Part shown: piece by piece, positions 34,394 to 44,653 of the stretch
How the letters are laid out: every line of letters starts with the position of its first letter
Position numbering within the stretch: position 1 is the first letter of the stretch
Source: Paenibacillus baekrokdamisoli
GTDB lineage: Bacteria; Bacillota; Bacilli; Paenibacillales; Paenibacillaceae
Reading direction: 5' to 3'
DNA: 64,000 bases
Assembly (NCBI RefSeq): GCF_003945345.1
Contig: NZ_AP019308.1
Coordinates: 868,001 to 932,000 of the forward strand
Program-made: the position numbers and the translations under genes
Notes under the pieces: generated by a model
The model's database searches: none
What the model was told of the DNA's origin: nothing
Seen by the model: only the letters and a program-made list of their open reading frames with translations

Positions 34394-37279
34394 GTGCAGA
34401 TTAAGCGTTATAAAAGATTGCTCTTTGTTGTCGTCTTGGCCCTATTGGTCTTCTCGTCTAAAGCGGTAATCTTCCCGAGAGACCATGCTTCAGGCGAACC
34501 AATCCAAACGGAGCATAGTCAGGAGCCAGTCAATAACGATGGCAACTTCGCAGAGACAGCGGACTCTTTGCCTCGATATGAACAGTATATTGCCCGATAT
34601 TCGGACGCTCCCCATCCGGCTTCAAGCATAGTCATAGATGCGAAATCGTTCTCCGGCACAGATGGGATGAAAGTGAACGTATTGGATAGCTTTCAAGGTG
34701 CATCCAGTTCGGTGGTACAAACCGATGAGACCGGTTCGATTCATTGGGACGTGAATATACAGGAAGAAGGCTTGTATCAGATCGGAATCCGGTATTTCCC
34801 CATTGCTGGCAACAGTTCCCCCATTGAAAGGGAGTTGTTGATTGACGGCGAAGCCCCATTCGATGAGGCGAAGCGGCTTTCCTTTTCACGAGTATGGGGC
34901 AATGAACAGTCTAACGTTATCCAGGATGCCAACGGCAACGACTTGCGACCCAAACAAATCGAAAAACCGGAGTGGCAGCAAGATGTGATCAAAGATCCCG
35001 AAGGGTATCACAACGAACCGCTCTCTTTCTATATGACAACAGGTAAACATAGAATCACTTTCGTTTCTCTACGTGAGCCGATGGTAATCGACAATTTACA
35101 GCTGTTTCAAGCGGAGCAGATTCCTTCTTATGCGGATACCAAAAAACAATACGAGACCAAAGGCCTGAAAGATACAAAAACGATATTCGTTAAAGTTCAA
35201 GGTGAGGATGCTTCCAAAAAATCGAATCCATCCCTTTACCCGCTTAATGATCGCTCCAGCCCAGCTACTGAGCCTTATCACGTGTCCAAAATCAGGATGA
35301 ACACAATAGGGGGAGTCAATTGGAAAATTCCAGGCCAATGGTTGTCTTGGGATATCGAAGTACCGGAAGACGGTCTATACCAGTTGGGCCTTCGTTATAA
35401 ACAGAATCTGGCAAGGGGCGTCAATGTCACAAGGAAGCTCTTTATCGACGACAAGCTTCCATTCAAAGAAGCGGAGACGATTCCGTTCGAATTTGGCGGT
35501 AAATGGCAAGTCAAGCTGACTGGCGGCGATGACCCATACGCCTACTATTTGACCAAAGGCAAGCACCAAATCAAATTGGAAGTATCAATGGGCGAGTTGG
35601 CGGATGCCATCCGTAAGGTTCGTGCGAGTATTCAAATGCTGAACAGTTTGTATTTGAAAGTCATTATGATTACAAGTGCTAAGCCCGACCAATTCCGCGA
35701 TTATCAGCTCGAGAAACAAATCCCGGAGTTGGTAAACGTATTGCTTGCCCAAGGCAAAATACTGAATCAAGCCGCAGATCAAATGGATCGCATGATTGGC
35801 GGTAAGAGTGAGAACGCGACGGTTCTGCGTACGACCGCTTATCAGATGAATGATATCGGTCATAATCCGGAAACACTTGCCGTACGTATGAAGCAATTTA
35901 AAGATAATGTAAGCGCATTAGGGGCTTGGCTGCTCTTGGTAAACCAGCAGCCGCTCGAGATCGACTACTTATTCTTGAAATCATCCGATGTAAAAACGCC
36001 CAAAGCAAATACCGGATTTTTCAGCAATCTTGAGCATGAATTCGGTTCATTCTGGCATTCCTTCACGGAGGATTATAACAGCGTGGGTTCTCGCGGCAAC
36101 GGTACAGATTCCATAAACGTGTGGATGTCGGGAGGCCGTGATCAGGCCCAATTGCTCCGGTCGCTGATTGATGCTTCATTCACGCCGAAGACGGGAATTC
36201 AAGTCAATTTGAAACTCGTGGACGGGAAGGCGGTTCTGCCAGCTGTTTTGTCCGGGAAAGGGCCGGATGTGGCCATCGAGACCTTGGACGTGATTAACTT
36301 TGCGATGCGTAATGCTCTACAGGACTTATCGCAGATGCCGAATTTCGATAAGGTTCAGAAACGGTTCATGGACAGTGCATTCGATCAGTTCAAATTCAAA
36401 GATGGTGTGTATGCGATACCGGAAAAACAACAATTCGCGATGATGTTTTATCGCAAGGACGTATTCAAGCTATTGAATTTGAAGGTTCCGGAAACATGGC
36501 AGGATATGTACCATCTGATCCCAGAGCTGCAAAAGCATAATATGGAATTCGGTGTGTCTTCTATCCCCGTTTTTCAGATGCTGCTGTATCAAAACGGCGG
36601 ACAGTATTATCAAGGGGACGGTATCGCCACTGATCTGGACTCCAAAGCCGGTGTCACTTCCTTCCGAAAGTGGACGGAGCTGTATACCAATTATAAGCTG
36701 CCTTTGGAATTCAATTTCATCAATCGATTCCGAACAGGTGAAATGCCGATCGGCATCGATATGTATTCGACTTTCAACTTCCTGACAATCTTCGCTCCAG
36801 AAATAAGAGGCCAGTGGGGCTTCGTACCCGTGCCTGGCACCATGGGACCGGATGGTACGATCCACCGGGAAGAGCTGTCAACCTCTACTGGCACGGTTAT
36901 GTTGAAAGATGCGAAGAACAAAGAAGCCGCTTGGAAATTCATCGACTGGTGGACAGATACGGAGGCGCAGGTGTCCTTCGGCCGGGAAATCGAGGCGATT
37001 CTCGGGGAATCGGGTCGTTATGAAGCCGCCAATCTAGAAGCGTTAAAGCAGCTGCCATGGGCGGCCAGAGACTATAAGCAAATTATGGATCAGTTGAAAT
37101 GGGTGAAAGGAGTCCCTGCCGTACCTGGCGGATATTCATTGGACAGACATTTACAGAACGCCTTCTACGAGGTTTACAACCAAGGCAGCGATCCTCGCGA
37201 AACGTTAGAGAACTATGTTCGCATCATTAACGAGGAACTCACGCTGAAACGTAAAGAATTCCATCTGTCAACCAAATAG
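34394..37279 (+). CDS. modular extracellular solute-binding protein with two carbohydrate-binding-like modules
   Basis: A 961-residue protein. A hydrophobic segment at about 8-25 lacks a lipobox and may serve as an uncleaved anchor. Two related beta-sandwich modules follow, about 75-235 and 265-415; each has a line of the type GLYQxGxRY followed by R-L-I-D and PFxEA, resembling carbohydrate-binding modules. A helical linker (about 420-540) leads to a C-terminal solute-binding domain from about 570 (INVWMSGGRDQAQLLRSLID, LSGKGPDVAIE, TSTGTVMLKDAKNKEAAWKF). Typical binding proteins have 400-550 residues. GTG start at 34394 after GGGGAGG. The modules may hold a long glycan at the cell surface and feed it to the adjacent permeases (inference). 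Confidence 0.85.
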   Translation: MQIKRYKRLLFVVVLALLVFSSKAVIFPRDHASGEPIQTEHSQEPVNNDGNFAETADSLPRYEQYIARYSDAPHPASSIVIDAKSFSGTDGMKVNVLDSFQGASSSVVQTDETGSIHWDVNIQEEGLYQIGIRYFPIAGNSSPIERELLIDGEAPFDEAKRLSFSRVWGNEQSNVIQDANGNDLRPKQIEKPEWQQDVIKDPEGYHNEPLSFYMTTGKHRITFVSLREPMVIDNLQLFQAEQIPSYADTKKQYETKGLKDTKTIFVKVQGEDASKKSNPSLYPLNDRSSPATEPYHVSKIRMNTIGGVNWKIPGQWLSWDIEVPEDGLYQLGLRYKQNLARGVNVTRKLFIDDKLPFKEAETIPFEFGGKWQVKLTGGDDPYAYYLTKGKHQIKLEVSMGELADAIRKVRASIQMLNSLYLKVIMITSAKPDQFRDYQLEKQIPELVNVLLAQGKILNQAADQMDRMIGGKSENATVLRTTAYQMNDIGHNPETLAVRMKQFKDNVSALGAWLLLVNQQPLEIDYLFLKSSDVKTPKANTGFFSNLEHEFGSFWHSFTEDYNSVGSRGNGTDSINVWMSGGRDQAQLLRSLIDASFTPKTGIQVNLKLVDGKAVLPAVLSGKGPDVAIETLDVINFAMRNALQDLSQMPNFDKVQKRFMDSAFDQFKFKDGVYAIPEKQQFAMMFYRKDVFKLLNLKVPETWQDMYHLIPELQKHNMEFGVSSIPVFQMLLYQNGGQYYQGDGIATDLDSKAGVTSFRKWTELYTNYKLPLEFNFINRFRTGEMPIGIDMYSTFNFLTIFAPEIRGQWGFVPVPGTMGPDGTIHREELSTSTGTVMLKDAKNKEAAWKFIDWWTDTEAQVSFGREIEAILGESGRYEAANLEALKQLPWAARDYKQIMDQLKWVKGVPAVPGGYSLDRHLQNAFYEVYNQGSDPRETLENYVRIINEELTLKRKEFHLSTK

Positions 37280-37294
37280 AAGGGAGGGCTTCCT

Positions 37295-38191
37295 ATACTA
37301 TCGCTTAAGCTGAAGGAAATGAAGAAGAAAAAGGCGCTATACATCCTCATTGCACCGTACTTTCTCATATTTTTCCTTTTTACGATCGTACCTGTTGTCT
37401 TATCGGTAGTGGTCAGTTTCACGAATTTCAACATGCTGGAGTTTCCCTCCTGGCTTGGCTGGCAGAACTATGCCCGACTGTTCGTTCGTGATGACGTATT
37501 CCTCATCGCTCTAAAAAATACGCTCTTATTCGCCGCAATTACAGGTCCCGTCAGCTATGTGATCTGTTTCGTTCTCGCTTGGGTCATCAATGAACTGGGC
37601 CCTAAACTTAGGTCATTCGCAACACTCGTTTTTTACGCACCGGCCTTATCTGGTAATGCGTACATCGTGTGGACCTTAATGTTCGGCGGTGACTCCTACG
37701 GTTATATCAATGCTTTCCTGATCAAATGGCGGATCATCTTGGAGCCGATTATTTGGTTGAAAGATCCGAAATATATTATGCCGATCATTATTATCGTCCA
37801 GCTCTGGCTAAGTCTCGGTACCAGTTTCCTTGCCTTTATCGCCGGTCTGCAGGGTTTGGACAAAACATTGTACGAGGCAGGCGCCATCGATGGGATCCGT
37901 AACCGCTGGCAGGAATTATGGTTCATTACCTTACCGTCCATGAAACCTATGCTGATGTTCGGAGCTGTCATGCAAATTAGCGCATCTTTTGCAGTTTCGG
38001 AGGTGGCGGTGACGCTGGCCGGGTTCCCAAGCATCAACTATGCCGGCCATACGATCGTTACCCACTTAATGGATTATGGCACAATCCGATATGAGATGGG
38101 TTACGCGTCCGCAATCGCTACTGTACTGTTCGCGATTATGCTCGGAACCAATCTCATGGTTAATAAAATGCTGCAGAAAGTCGGTGAATAG
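37295..38191 (+). CDS. carbohydrate ABC transporter permease (MalF-type), pair 1
   Basis: About 298 residues with six membrane helices; the EAA loop EAGAIDGIRNRWQELWFITL is intact. The first ATG is at 37319, but the only ribosome binding site at useful distance is GGGAGGG at 37282-37288; the AAGGA directly before that ATG is too close. Reading in frame from that site gives the codon ATA at 37295 followed by LSLKLKEMKKKKALYI. The start is therefore uncertain: 37319 by codon, about 37295 by ribosome binding site. It lies 15 bases after the modular binding-protein gene, in one operon, and pairs with the permease at 38195. Confidence 0.85.
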   Translation: MLSLKLKEMKKKKALYILIAPYFLIFFLFTIVPVVLSVVVSFTNFNMLEFPSWLGWQNYARLFVRDDVFLIALKNTLLFAAITGPVSYVICFVLAWVINELGPKLRSFATLVFYAPALSGNAYIVWTLMFGGDSYGYINAFLIKWRIILEPIIWLKDPKYIMPIIIIVQLWLSLGTSFLAFIAGLQGLDKTLYEAGAIDGIRNRWQELWFITLPSMKPMLMFGAVMQISASFAVSEVAVTLAGFPSINYAGHTIVTHLMDYGTIRYEMGYASAIATVLFAIMLGTNLMVNKMLQKVGE

Positions 38192-38194
38192 CCG

Positions 38195-39091
38195 ATGAAA
38201 TTGGATCTTCGCCTGGGAAGTAAGAAAATAAGCCTTGGAAGAAAGAAAATAAACCGATCCTGGTACGGCAACATCATGAACGTTCTATTCTTGGGTGCTC
38301 TCGGTTATTTCATGGCGCTTCCGCTCGTATTTGTAATCAGCAATGCCTTTAAACCGATCGACGAAATTTTGACGTTTCCTCCTAAATTCTTAGTGCATCG
38401 CCCTACGCTGAGCAATTTTTCCGATTTGTACAATCTTTTGTCGGGCTCTTGGGTTCCGTTTTCCCGTTATGTGTTCAACACGTTCTTCATTGCCATCGTC
38501 GGTACCGCAGCGCATGTTATTATCGCTTCCATGGCAGCCTACCCGATTGCCAAAAGAAAGTTTCCGGGAAGGACATTCTTGTTTACTATTGTTGTGCTTT
38601 CCCTGATGTTCTCGGCCACGGTCACGCAGGTTACCAACTATATGACAATGTCTTGGCTCGGCATGATCGATACATATTGGGCGATCATCATCCCAGCCAT
38701 CGGTTCTTCACTTGGGTTTTATCTGATGAAGCAGTTCATGGAGAACATTCCGGATACATTGTTGGAAGCGGCACAAATTGATGGCTGCAGTGAGTTCCGC
38801 ATTTATTGGAACATTGTAATGCCAGTTGTTAAGCCCGCATGGTTAACGCTGATCATTTTCTCCTTCCAATCCTTATGGGGGGCTGGAGGCAGCGTAGGTT
38901 CTATGTATATTTACAGCGAGCAGCTCAAATCAATCGATTATGCACTGAGTCAAATTCTTGCCGGTGGAATCATACGGATCGGTCCATCAATGGCTGCAAC
39001 GCTGCTCTTGATTGCTGTTCCTATTCTCATCTTTGTATTTGCGCAGAGCAATATTATTCAGACGATGTCTACCTCAGGCATGAAAGACTGA
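38195..39091 (+). CDS. carbohydrate ABC transporter permease (MalG-type), pair 1
   Basis: A 298-residue permease with six membrane helices. The EAA loop LLEAAQIDGCSEFRIYWNIV is intact. The start ATG is 3 bases after the stop of its partner. No ATPase gene is present in the locus, so it should depend on a shared MsmX/UgpC-type ATPase. Confidence 0.92.
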   Translation: MKLDLRLGSKKISLGRKKINRSWYGNIMNVLFLGALGYFMALPLVFVISNAFKPIDEILTFPPKFLVHRPTLSNFSDLYNLLSGSWVPFSRYVFNTFFIAIVGTAAHVIIASMAAYPIAKRKFPGRTFLFTIVVLSLMFSATVTQVTNYMTMSWLGMIDTYWAIIIPAIGSSLGFYLMKQFMENIPDTLLEAAQIDGCSEFRIYWNIVMPVVKPAWLTLIIFSFQSLWGAGGSVGSMYIYSEQLKSIDYALSQILAGGIIRIGPSMAATLLLIAVPILIFVFAQSNIIQTMSTSGMKD

Positions 39092-39111
39092 TCGGAAAGG
39101 GGAAGCTTGCC

Positions 39112-41172
39112 GTGGGTCAAATGAAGAAAGTATTGTTGCTTTTCCTTTTCCTCACCTTTTCGGTCGATATTATGGGTACGGCATCGGCTGCTCCATACGA
39201 AGGCTATAACTATTCGTTTTGGGGAGACACGATGACGGCACCGCTCCCGTTTTTGCCGGACCGTCTGGTTGACGGGAATCAATTAAATATCGGCCCTTTC
39301 AAGGATCCGGAGGATTTCACTGTAACGAATGATAATGAGATCTATGTCGTCGATACAGGAAACAACCGAATTGTTGCGATGGATGCCAACTGGAAACTGA
39401 TTCGAGAGATCACTACGTTCCAAAATGGAGACAAAGAGGATGTCTTTAACCAGCCGAGCGGCATCTTCATAAACGATAAACAGCAAATGTATATCGCAGA
39501 TACCGGCAGCAAACGGATTATCGTGTTGACGCTTGATGGCAAATTTGTCCGGGAAGTAGGCGCACCCAAATCGGATGTGCTTCGAGAAGGCTTCGTCTAT
39601 ATGCCCGCAAAGGTTGTCGTCGATTCGGCCGATCGTATCTATGTCATCAGTACAGGCGGATACGACGGCATCGTACAGTTCAGTTCCGGCGGCACTTTCA
39701 CCGGCTTTATCGGATTAAGCCAAGTGAGATTCAATCCAGTGGATTTGTTCTGGAAACAAATCTCAACGAAAGAGCAGCGCAGTAAAATGGAGCTGTTCAT
39801 TCCTTCTGAGTTCAGCAACGTCGATATCGACCAGGACGGATTCCTCTACGCGACTTCAGCCGAGGAATTCGGTACGCCGATGAGACGTCTCAATCCTTCT
39901 GGGATCGATGTGCTGCGGCGCGAAGGATATATTCCAATCGCGGGCGATCTTCACGTCGGATTTAACGGCTCCCGTATGGGACCCTCGAAATTCATCAGTG
40001 CTGCCGTGGAACCTAACGGGATTTATAGTGCTCTTGATAGTACGCGTGGACGTATCTTTACCTATGATCGGGATGGAAATCTACTCTATCAATTCGGCTC
40101 CATCGGTGAACAATTCGGCAATTTCAATAACCCGGTCGAAATCGATACGATGGGTGATCAAATGATCGTACTAGATAAAGGCTTTCGCCAGCTAACCGTA
40201 TTTAAACCGACCCTCTACGGTAAGGTCGTTAAAGAAGCGGCCATTGCGACGGAGGAAGGTGATGAGAAGAAAGCGACAGCAGCATGGGAAGAGGCAAGGA
40301 AATTAAACAATAATCTGGAAATTGCATACCTGGGTGTGGGGAAAACGGAACTGCGCGAAGGAAATAATGTGAAAGCGATGGAAAATTTCAAACTCGGAAC
40401 GCATCGCAATTACTATTCCCGCGCCTTCGAACGATTCCGTAAAGACTATATGTGGAATCACTTCGGAACGATAGCAGTCATTATTCTCGTGGTTATCGCT
40501 GCCATCGTGGTTGCGTTACGTCTACGCAAACCAAAAACGGAAGAACCAGGGGTTATTGGAACGGCATGGGAGACTATTTTTCACCCCTTCCGGGGATTCT
40601 GGGACGTCAAATACGAGCAGAAGGGCAGAGTGTGGCTTGCCCTCGTTATCCTGCTGCTTCTCGCCGTGCTTAGTATTTTGAAGCAGCAGTATTCCGGGAT
40701 CATCTTCAACTTAAATGTCATGGTTTATGATGCCAAGACAATGGATGCAGTAAAGTTCGTCCTGGTGCCGTTCTTCCTTTGGTGTATTGCCAATTGGTCG
40801 TTAACGACGTTGATGGACGGGGAAGGGAAATTCAAAGATATCGTTACGGTTACCGGATATGCGTTGGTCCCTTTGGTGCTCGTTCAGGTTCCGCTCATTG
40901 TGCTGTCCAATATCCTTACGGTAAAAGAAGCTTCTTTCCATGCACTGCTTCAGAATTTCGCAGGGATCTGGTTCCTGTGGTTGATCTTTGTCGGTATGCA
41001 GACTGTGCATCAATATACAATTAAGAAGACGGTCGTGACGATGGGGCTCACGATGGTCGTCATCGGTATTTTCCTTTTCATTGGACTGTTGTTTACTGCA
41101 CTGCTTCAAGAAATGCTTGCTTTCGGATCCACCATTTATAAAGAGGCCATGTTTAGGATTGGAGAGGGATGA
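39112..41172 (+). CDS. NHL-repeat beta-propeller fused to a Yip1-like membrane domain
   Basis: A 686-residue protein from GTG 39112 (AAAGGGGAAGC upstream; the longer frame from 38839 overlaps the permease). A signal peptide of ~29 residues leads into an extracellular NHL-type beta-propeller to about residue 365: repeats such as NEIYVVDTGNNRIVAMD and QQMYIADTGSKRIIVL. A TPR-like helical stretch follows (about 370-435), then one membrane helix (about 456-475) and a C-terminal Yip1-like domain with about five helices. No function is established. Its place between a permease pair and a DUF5696 protein suggests an accessory part of the glycan import machinery. Confidence 0.82.
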   Translation: MGQMKKVLLLFLFLTFSVDIMGTASAAPYEGYNYSFWGDTMTAPLPFLPDRLVDGNQLNIGPFKDPEDFTVTNDNEIYVVDTGNNRIVAMDANWKLIREITTFQNGDKEDVFNQPSGIFINDKQQMYIADTGSKRIIVLTLDGKFVREVGAPKSDVLREGFVYMPAKVVVDSADRIYVISTGGYDGIVQFSSGGTFTGFIGLSQVRFNPVDLFWKQISTKEQRSKMELFIPSEFSNVDIDQDGFLYATSAEEFGTPMRRLNPSGIDVLRREGYIPIAGDLHVGFNGSRMGPSKFISAAVEPNGIYSALDSTRGRIFTYDRDGNLLYQFGSIGEQFGNFNNPVEIDTMGDQMIVLDKGFRQLTVFKPTLYGKVVKEAAIATEEGDEKKATAAWEEARKLNNNLEIAYLGVGKTELREGNNVKAMENFKLGTHRNYYSRAFERFRKDYMWNHFGTIAVIILVVIAAIVVALRLRKPKTEEPGVIGTAWETIFHPFRGFWDVKYEQKGRVWLALVILLLLAVLSILKQQYSGIIFNLNVMVYDAKTMDAVKFVLVPFFLWCIANWSLTTLMDGEGKFKDIVTVTGYALVPLVLVQVPLIVLSNILTVKEASFHALLQNFAGIWFLWLIFVGMQTVHQYTIKKTVVTMGLTMVVIGIFLFIGLLFTALLQEMLAFGSTIYKEAMFRIGEG

Positions 41173-41176
41173 TTCT

Positions 41177-43735
41177 ATGAGAAAACACAAGAAAATAGTA
41201 TCATTCCTGGTCATTGCCGCTTTAATTGCCGGATATGTCTATTGGAGCAACCTTGGATTAAAAGCGGAGGATATTCCTGCTTATTCACCGGTGAAGGTCG
41301 ATCTGTCCGGCGCAAAGGTGACGACTGCCGAGTTCTCCATCCAGACCCATCCGGATCTGCCGGATATGGAAGCCATGATGGAAAATGATTCACTAGTGTT
41401 CCTCATGAATAAGAAAACGGCCGAATTCGGTATTGTTGACAAAAGAAACCAGCAGGTCTGGAGCTCGAATCCGCTGGATCGCGACTTCGATTCGATCGCT
41501 TCCGGTGCGAATCTAGGTAAATTGGCTTCGCAGATGTCGCTCGTTTATCTGACGAAGAACGGACAAACCAAAGATTTAGACAGCTATAACGACAGCGTTC
41601 AATATGAACAAGTAGAAGTCAAGCAAGAAGCTAATCGCGTGAGAGCTACTTATCTGTTCGGGAGTCCGACCAAAGGACTTGATGAGGTGATTCCGACCAA
41701 AATCAGCAAGCAACGGCTTGAAGAGAAGGTAATGTCTAAGCTGGATCAGGATGGAAAGGATGAGGTCGATTCCCGGTTTGGTTTGGATGAGTCCACCAAT
41801 ACGATCTACGAGCGGCGGGATATTCCCAAAGCAGCCGTTCAGACGCTCATTGATCTTTTTAAACAAGCGGGCTACACAGAAGCAGACCTAGCTTTCGATA
41901 ACAAGGAGAATAAGGTCGACACTGTGGGATCGGGTGACGCTAAATTCACCGTATCGCTGGAGTATGCGCTCGACGGAGACCAGTTTGTCGCGTCGGTTGA
42001 TACCTCAACGATCAAAGAAACTTCGCCTTACCGTATTCAGACGATCGCGCTATTGGAATATTTCGGAGCTGCCAATGAGAACGACCAAGGTTATATGTTC
42101 GTGCCCGACGGCTCAGGCTCACTTATCAATCTGAATAACGGGCGCAACACGATCAACGCTCAACCGATTGTCATCTCCCTATATGGTGAAGATGGTGCTT
42201 TGGACAAACGACTGAAGTATTCCGACTATCTTCCCGCAAGGCTTCCCGTATTCGGTATGAAGAAGAATGACCAAGCCTTGTTCGGAATCATTGAAGAGGG
42301 AGATACGCTTGGGAAAATATCAGCGGACGTGAGTGGAAGGCAGAATGCCTACAACTCGGTCAACAGCCGGTTTACAATTCTACCGAGTGACAGCGTTAGG
42401 CTGTCGAATGATGAAACGGTAATCAAAATGCCGAAAAATAGTTACCGTGGAAAATTACAGGTTCGGTATTCCTTCTTGTATGGGGATCAGGCCAATTACT
42501 CCGGGATGGCTAACGTTTACCGCAATTATTTAGTTCAGAAGTACGGGTTGAAAAAGCTTCCGGCAGAAGGGGATGTACCTTTCTATCTGGATCTTACCGG
42601 TGGCATTCCCAAAAATAAAAACCTGCTGGGGTTCGAGTATCGTTCTTTGGTTCCGCTTAGTCCGTTCGATAAAGCACAGCAGTTAATTAGCCAACTAAAT
42701 GACAAACAGATCCGGAATATACAGTTGAAATATGAGGGCTGGTTTAATAATGGACTGAATCATGACGTTACCACTCAAGTGAAACTGGATTCAGCGCTCG
42801 GAAGCAAAAAGGAATGGCAGCAGCTTGCGGAGCAGTTGAAGAAAACGAACGGTCAGCTGTATCCTGATGTCGCTTTTCTGCATGCTTACGGTGGAAATAT
42901 CAACCCTTCGAAGGATGCCGTGCAGCTTCTTTCGCGGAAAATCAGGGACGTTTATATTTTCGATGCCCCGACATACTGGAAGGATTACAGTAAATTCTCG
43001 CACTACATTTTATCTCCGAGCGTGCTGGGAACCATGGTCTCGGATTTCTCGAGCGGCTATAAGAAGTATAATCCCGGAGGCATATCATTGCGTGATCTAG
43101 GAGACGAAATTGATTCCGATTTTCGTCCGAGCAGGGAAGTTACGAGGGAGGATTCCAAACACATCATCACCGAGCAGCTGAAACAAATTAAAGCGGAGTC
43201 CCCGAACGTGATGGTAAACGGCGGCAACGAATATGCCATCCCTTTTGCGAATCACATTCTGAATATGCCGCAATCAAGCAATGAATTCATGCTTTCTAAC
43301 GAATCTGTTCCGTTCATGGAGATGGTCCTTCATGGTTATGTGGAGTATGCAGGCAAACCCTTTAATCTTCAAGATGACCAGGATATCCGCAAGAATGTGC
43401 TGAAGTCGCTGGAAACGGGTTCTAATGTCTATTACAGCTGGGTTCTCGCCAATGTTAGTACGATCAAAGAGACTTACGGTTATGACGCGATGTACTCTAA
43501 TGGGTACGAATCTTGGCTGCAAGAAGCTACCTTGGCTTATGGAGAAGTCAATGAGATTTTGAAGCAGGTGAAGGGGCAGGCAATCGTGTCGCACCAGAAG
43601 GTGGAGGAAGGCGTCTATAAAACGACTTTCGAAAACGGAAAATCGATTATCGTCAATTATGGAAGCCAAACGGTTGAGGTGGACGGTACAGCGGTTGAAG
43701 CCGGGAATTATAAGTTCGTGGGGGTAAATCAATGA
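41177..43735 (+). CDS. DUF5696 domain protein, membrane-anchored
   Basis: An 852-residue protein. A single N-terminal membrane segment (about 6-25) is followed by a long extracellular part with patterns of the DUF5696 family: DSLVFLMNKKTAEFGIVDKR, a TIM-barrel-like middle (RNIQLKYEGWFNNGLNHDV, LYPDVAFLHAYGGNINPS) and a beta-rich end (VYKTTFENGKSIIVNYGSQT). The ATG at 41177 lies 4 bases after the upstream stop with GGAGAGGG before it; longer readings have no such signal. The barrel part suggests a glycosidase-like enzyme acting outside the cell, but no catalytic residues can be assigned. Confidence 0.82.
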   Translation: MRKHKKIVSFLVIAALIAGYVYWSNLGLKAEDIPAYSPVKVDLSGAKVTTAEFSIQTHPDLPDMEAMMENDSLVFLMNKKTAEFGIVDKRNQQVWSSNPLDRDFDSIASGANLGKLASQMSLVYLTKNGQTKDLDSYNDSVQYEQVEVKQEANRVRATYLFGSPTKGLDEVIPTKISKQRLEEKVMSKLDQDGKDEVDSRFGLDESTNTIYERRDIPKAAVQTLIDLFKQAGYTEADLAFDNKENKVDTVGSGDAKFTVSLEYALDGDQFVASVDTSTIKETSPYRIQTIALLEYFGAANENDQGYMFVPDGSGSLINLNNGRNTINAQPIVISLYGEDGALDKRLKYSDYLPARLPVFGMKKNDQALFGIIEEGDTLGKISADVSGRQNAYNSVNSRFTILPSDSVRLSNDETVIKMPKNSYRGKLQVRYSFLYGDQANYSGMANVYRNYLVQKYGLKKLPAEGDVPFYLDLTGGIPKNKNLLGFEYRSLVPLSPFDKAQQLISQLNDKQIRNIQLKYEGWFNNGLNHDVTTQVKLDSALGSKKEWQQLAEQLKKTNGQLYPDVAFLHAYGGNINPSKDAVQLLSRKIRDVYIFDAPTYWKDYSKFSHYILSPSVLGTMVSDFSSGYKKYNPGGISLRDLGDEIDSDFRPSREVTREDSKHIITEQLKQIKAESPNVMVNGGNEYAIPFANHILNMPQSSNEFMLSNESVPFMEMVLHGYVEYAGKPFNLQDDQDIRKNVLKSLETGSNVYYSWVLANVSTIKETYGYDAMYSNGYESWLQEATLAYGEVNEILKQVKGQAIVSHQKVEEGVYKTTFENGKSIIVNYGSQTVEVDGTAVEAGNYKFVGVNQ

Positions 43736-44634
43736 TGAACATGCGGAAACTCAGCCTAGCACGAAAAAAAGAACTTTTCGGATTTTTATTCGTCGCCCCC
43801 TGGTTGTTCGGTTTTCTACTATTATTGGTCGTACCGCTTTACCAATCGATCCGCTTCAGTTTTAGCAAATTGACGATTGAAGTCACTGGATATGCGATCA
43901 AAAATGTCGGGTTTGAGAATTACAGAACAGCGCTGCTTTCCGATCCCTGGTTCAACCGCATTCTAACCGAAGCCATTTCGCAGATGGTTCTAAACGTGCC
44001 TCTTATCATTTTCTTCAGCTTGTTTGCAGCAACCTTGCTTTCGCAGAAATTCAGAGGTCGGGCGTTTGCGAGAGCCGTGTTTTTCCTTCCGGTCGTACTT
44101 GCTTCAGGGGTCATTGCCAGTTTAGACGCCAGCAACTTGCTGGGTCAATTCATGAGCAGCGCGAGTACGAATCTGGAAGGTAACTTCTCGGGATTTAAGA
44201 GCGTGGATTTGAAGCCTCTGCTGTTTGAAGCCGGGTTGGATCGAAGCATTGTGGAATATTTGACTGGAGCGGTTGATCGGATTTACCAGATTATCAGCTC
44301 CTCAGGCGTACAGATAATGATCTTCCTGGCCGGTCTTCAATCCATATCTCCTTCGCTCTATGAAGCGGCTAAGATGGAGGGGGCAACGGGGTATGAATCG
44401 TTCTGGAAAATCACCTTTCCAATGGTGACTCCACTTATATTGACGAACACGGTCTATTCGATTATAGATTCCTTCTACAACAATGGCGTAACGCATTACA
44501 TGCAGGGCATTACGTTCCAGCAATTGAACTTCGGTCTGAGCGCAGCGATGTCCTGGATCTATTTTATTGTGATAACCGTTATACTGTTGATTTCAACCTA
44601 CGCGCTTTCCAAACGAGTATTCTACCAAAACTAA
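43732..44634 (+). CDS. carbohydrate ABC transporter permease (MalF-type), pair 2
   Basis: A 300-residue permease with six membrane helices. Its ATG overlaps the stop of the DUF5696 gene (ATGA), a sign of translational coupling. The EAA loop is YEAAKMEGATGYESFWKITF. Compared with the pair 1 permease it has an enlarged loop of ~50 residues (about 138-190: SSASTNLEGNF to GAVDRIYQII) between membrane helices, probably facing outside. Confidence 0.9.
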   Translation: MMNMRKLSLARKKELFGFLFVAPWLFGFLLLLVVPLYQSIRFSFSKLTIEVTGYAIKNVGFENYRTALLSDPWFNRILTEAISQMVLNVPLIIFFSLFAATLLSQKFRGRAFARAVFFLPVVLASGVIASLDASNLLGQFMSSASTNLEGNFSGFKSVDLKPLLFEAGLDRSIVEYLTGAVDRIYQIISSSGVQIMIFLAGLQSISPSLYEAAKMEGATGYESFWKITFPMVTPLILTNTVYSIIDSFYNNGVTHYMQGITFQQLNFGLSAAMSWIYFIVITVILLISTYALSKRVFYQN

Positions 44635-44653
44635 GAGAAGGGAGGAACGACTC

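Noticed and set aside
38839..39111. N-terminal extension of the NHL-Yip1 protein from ATG 38839
   Set aside because: It overlaps the permease gene by 250 bp; a GTG start with a good ribosome binding site and signal peptide lies at 39112.
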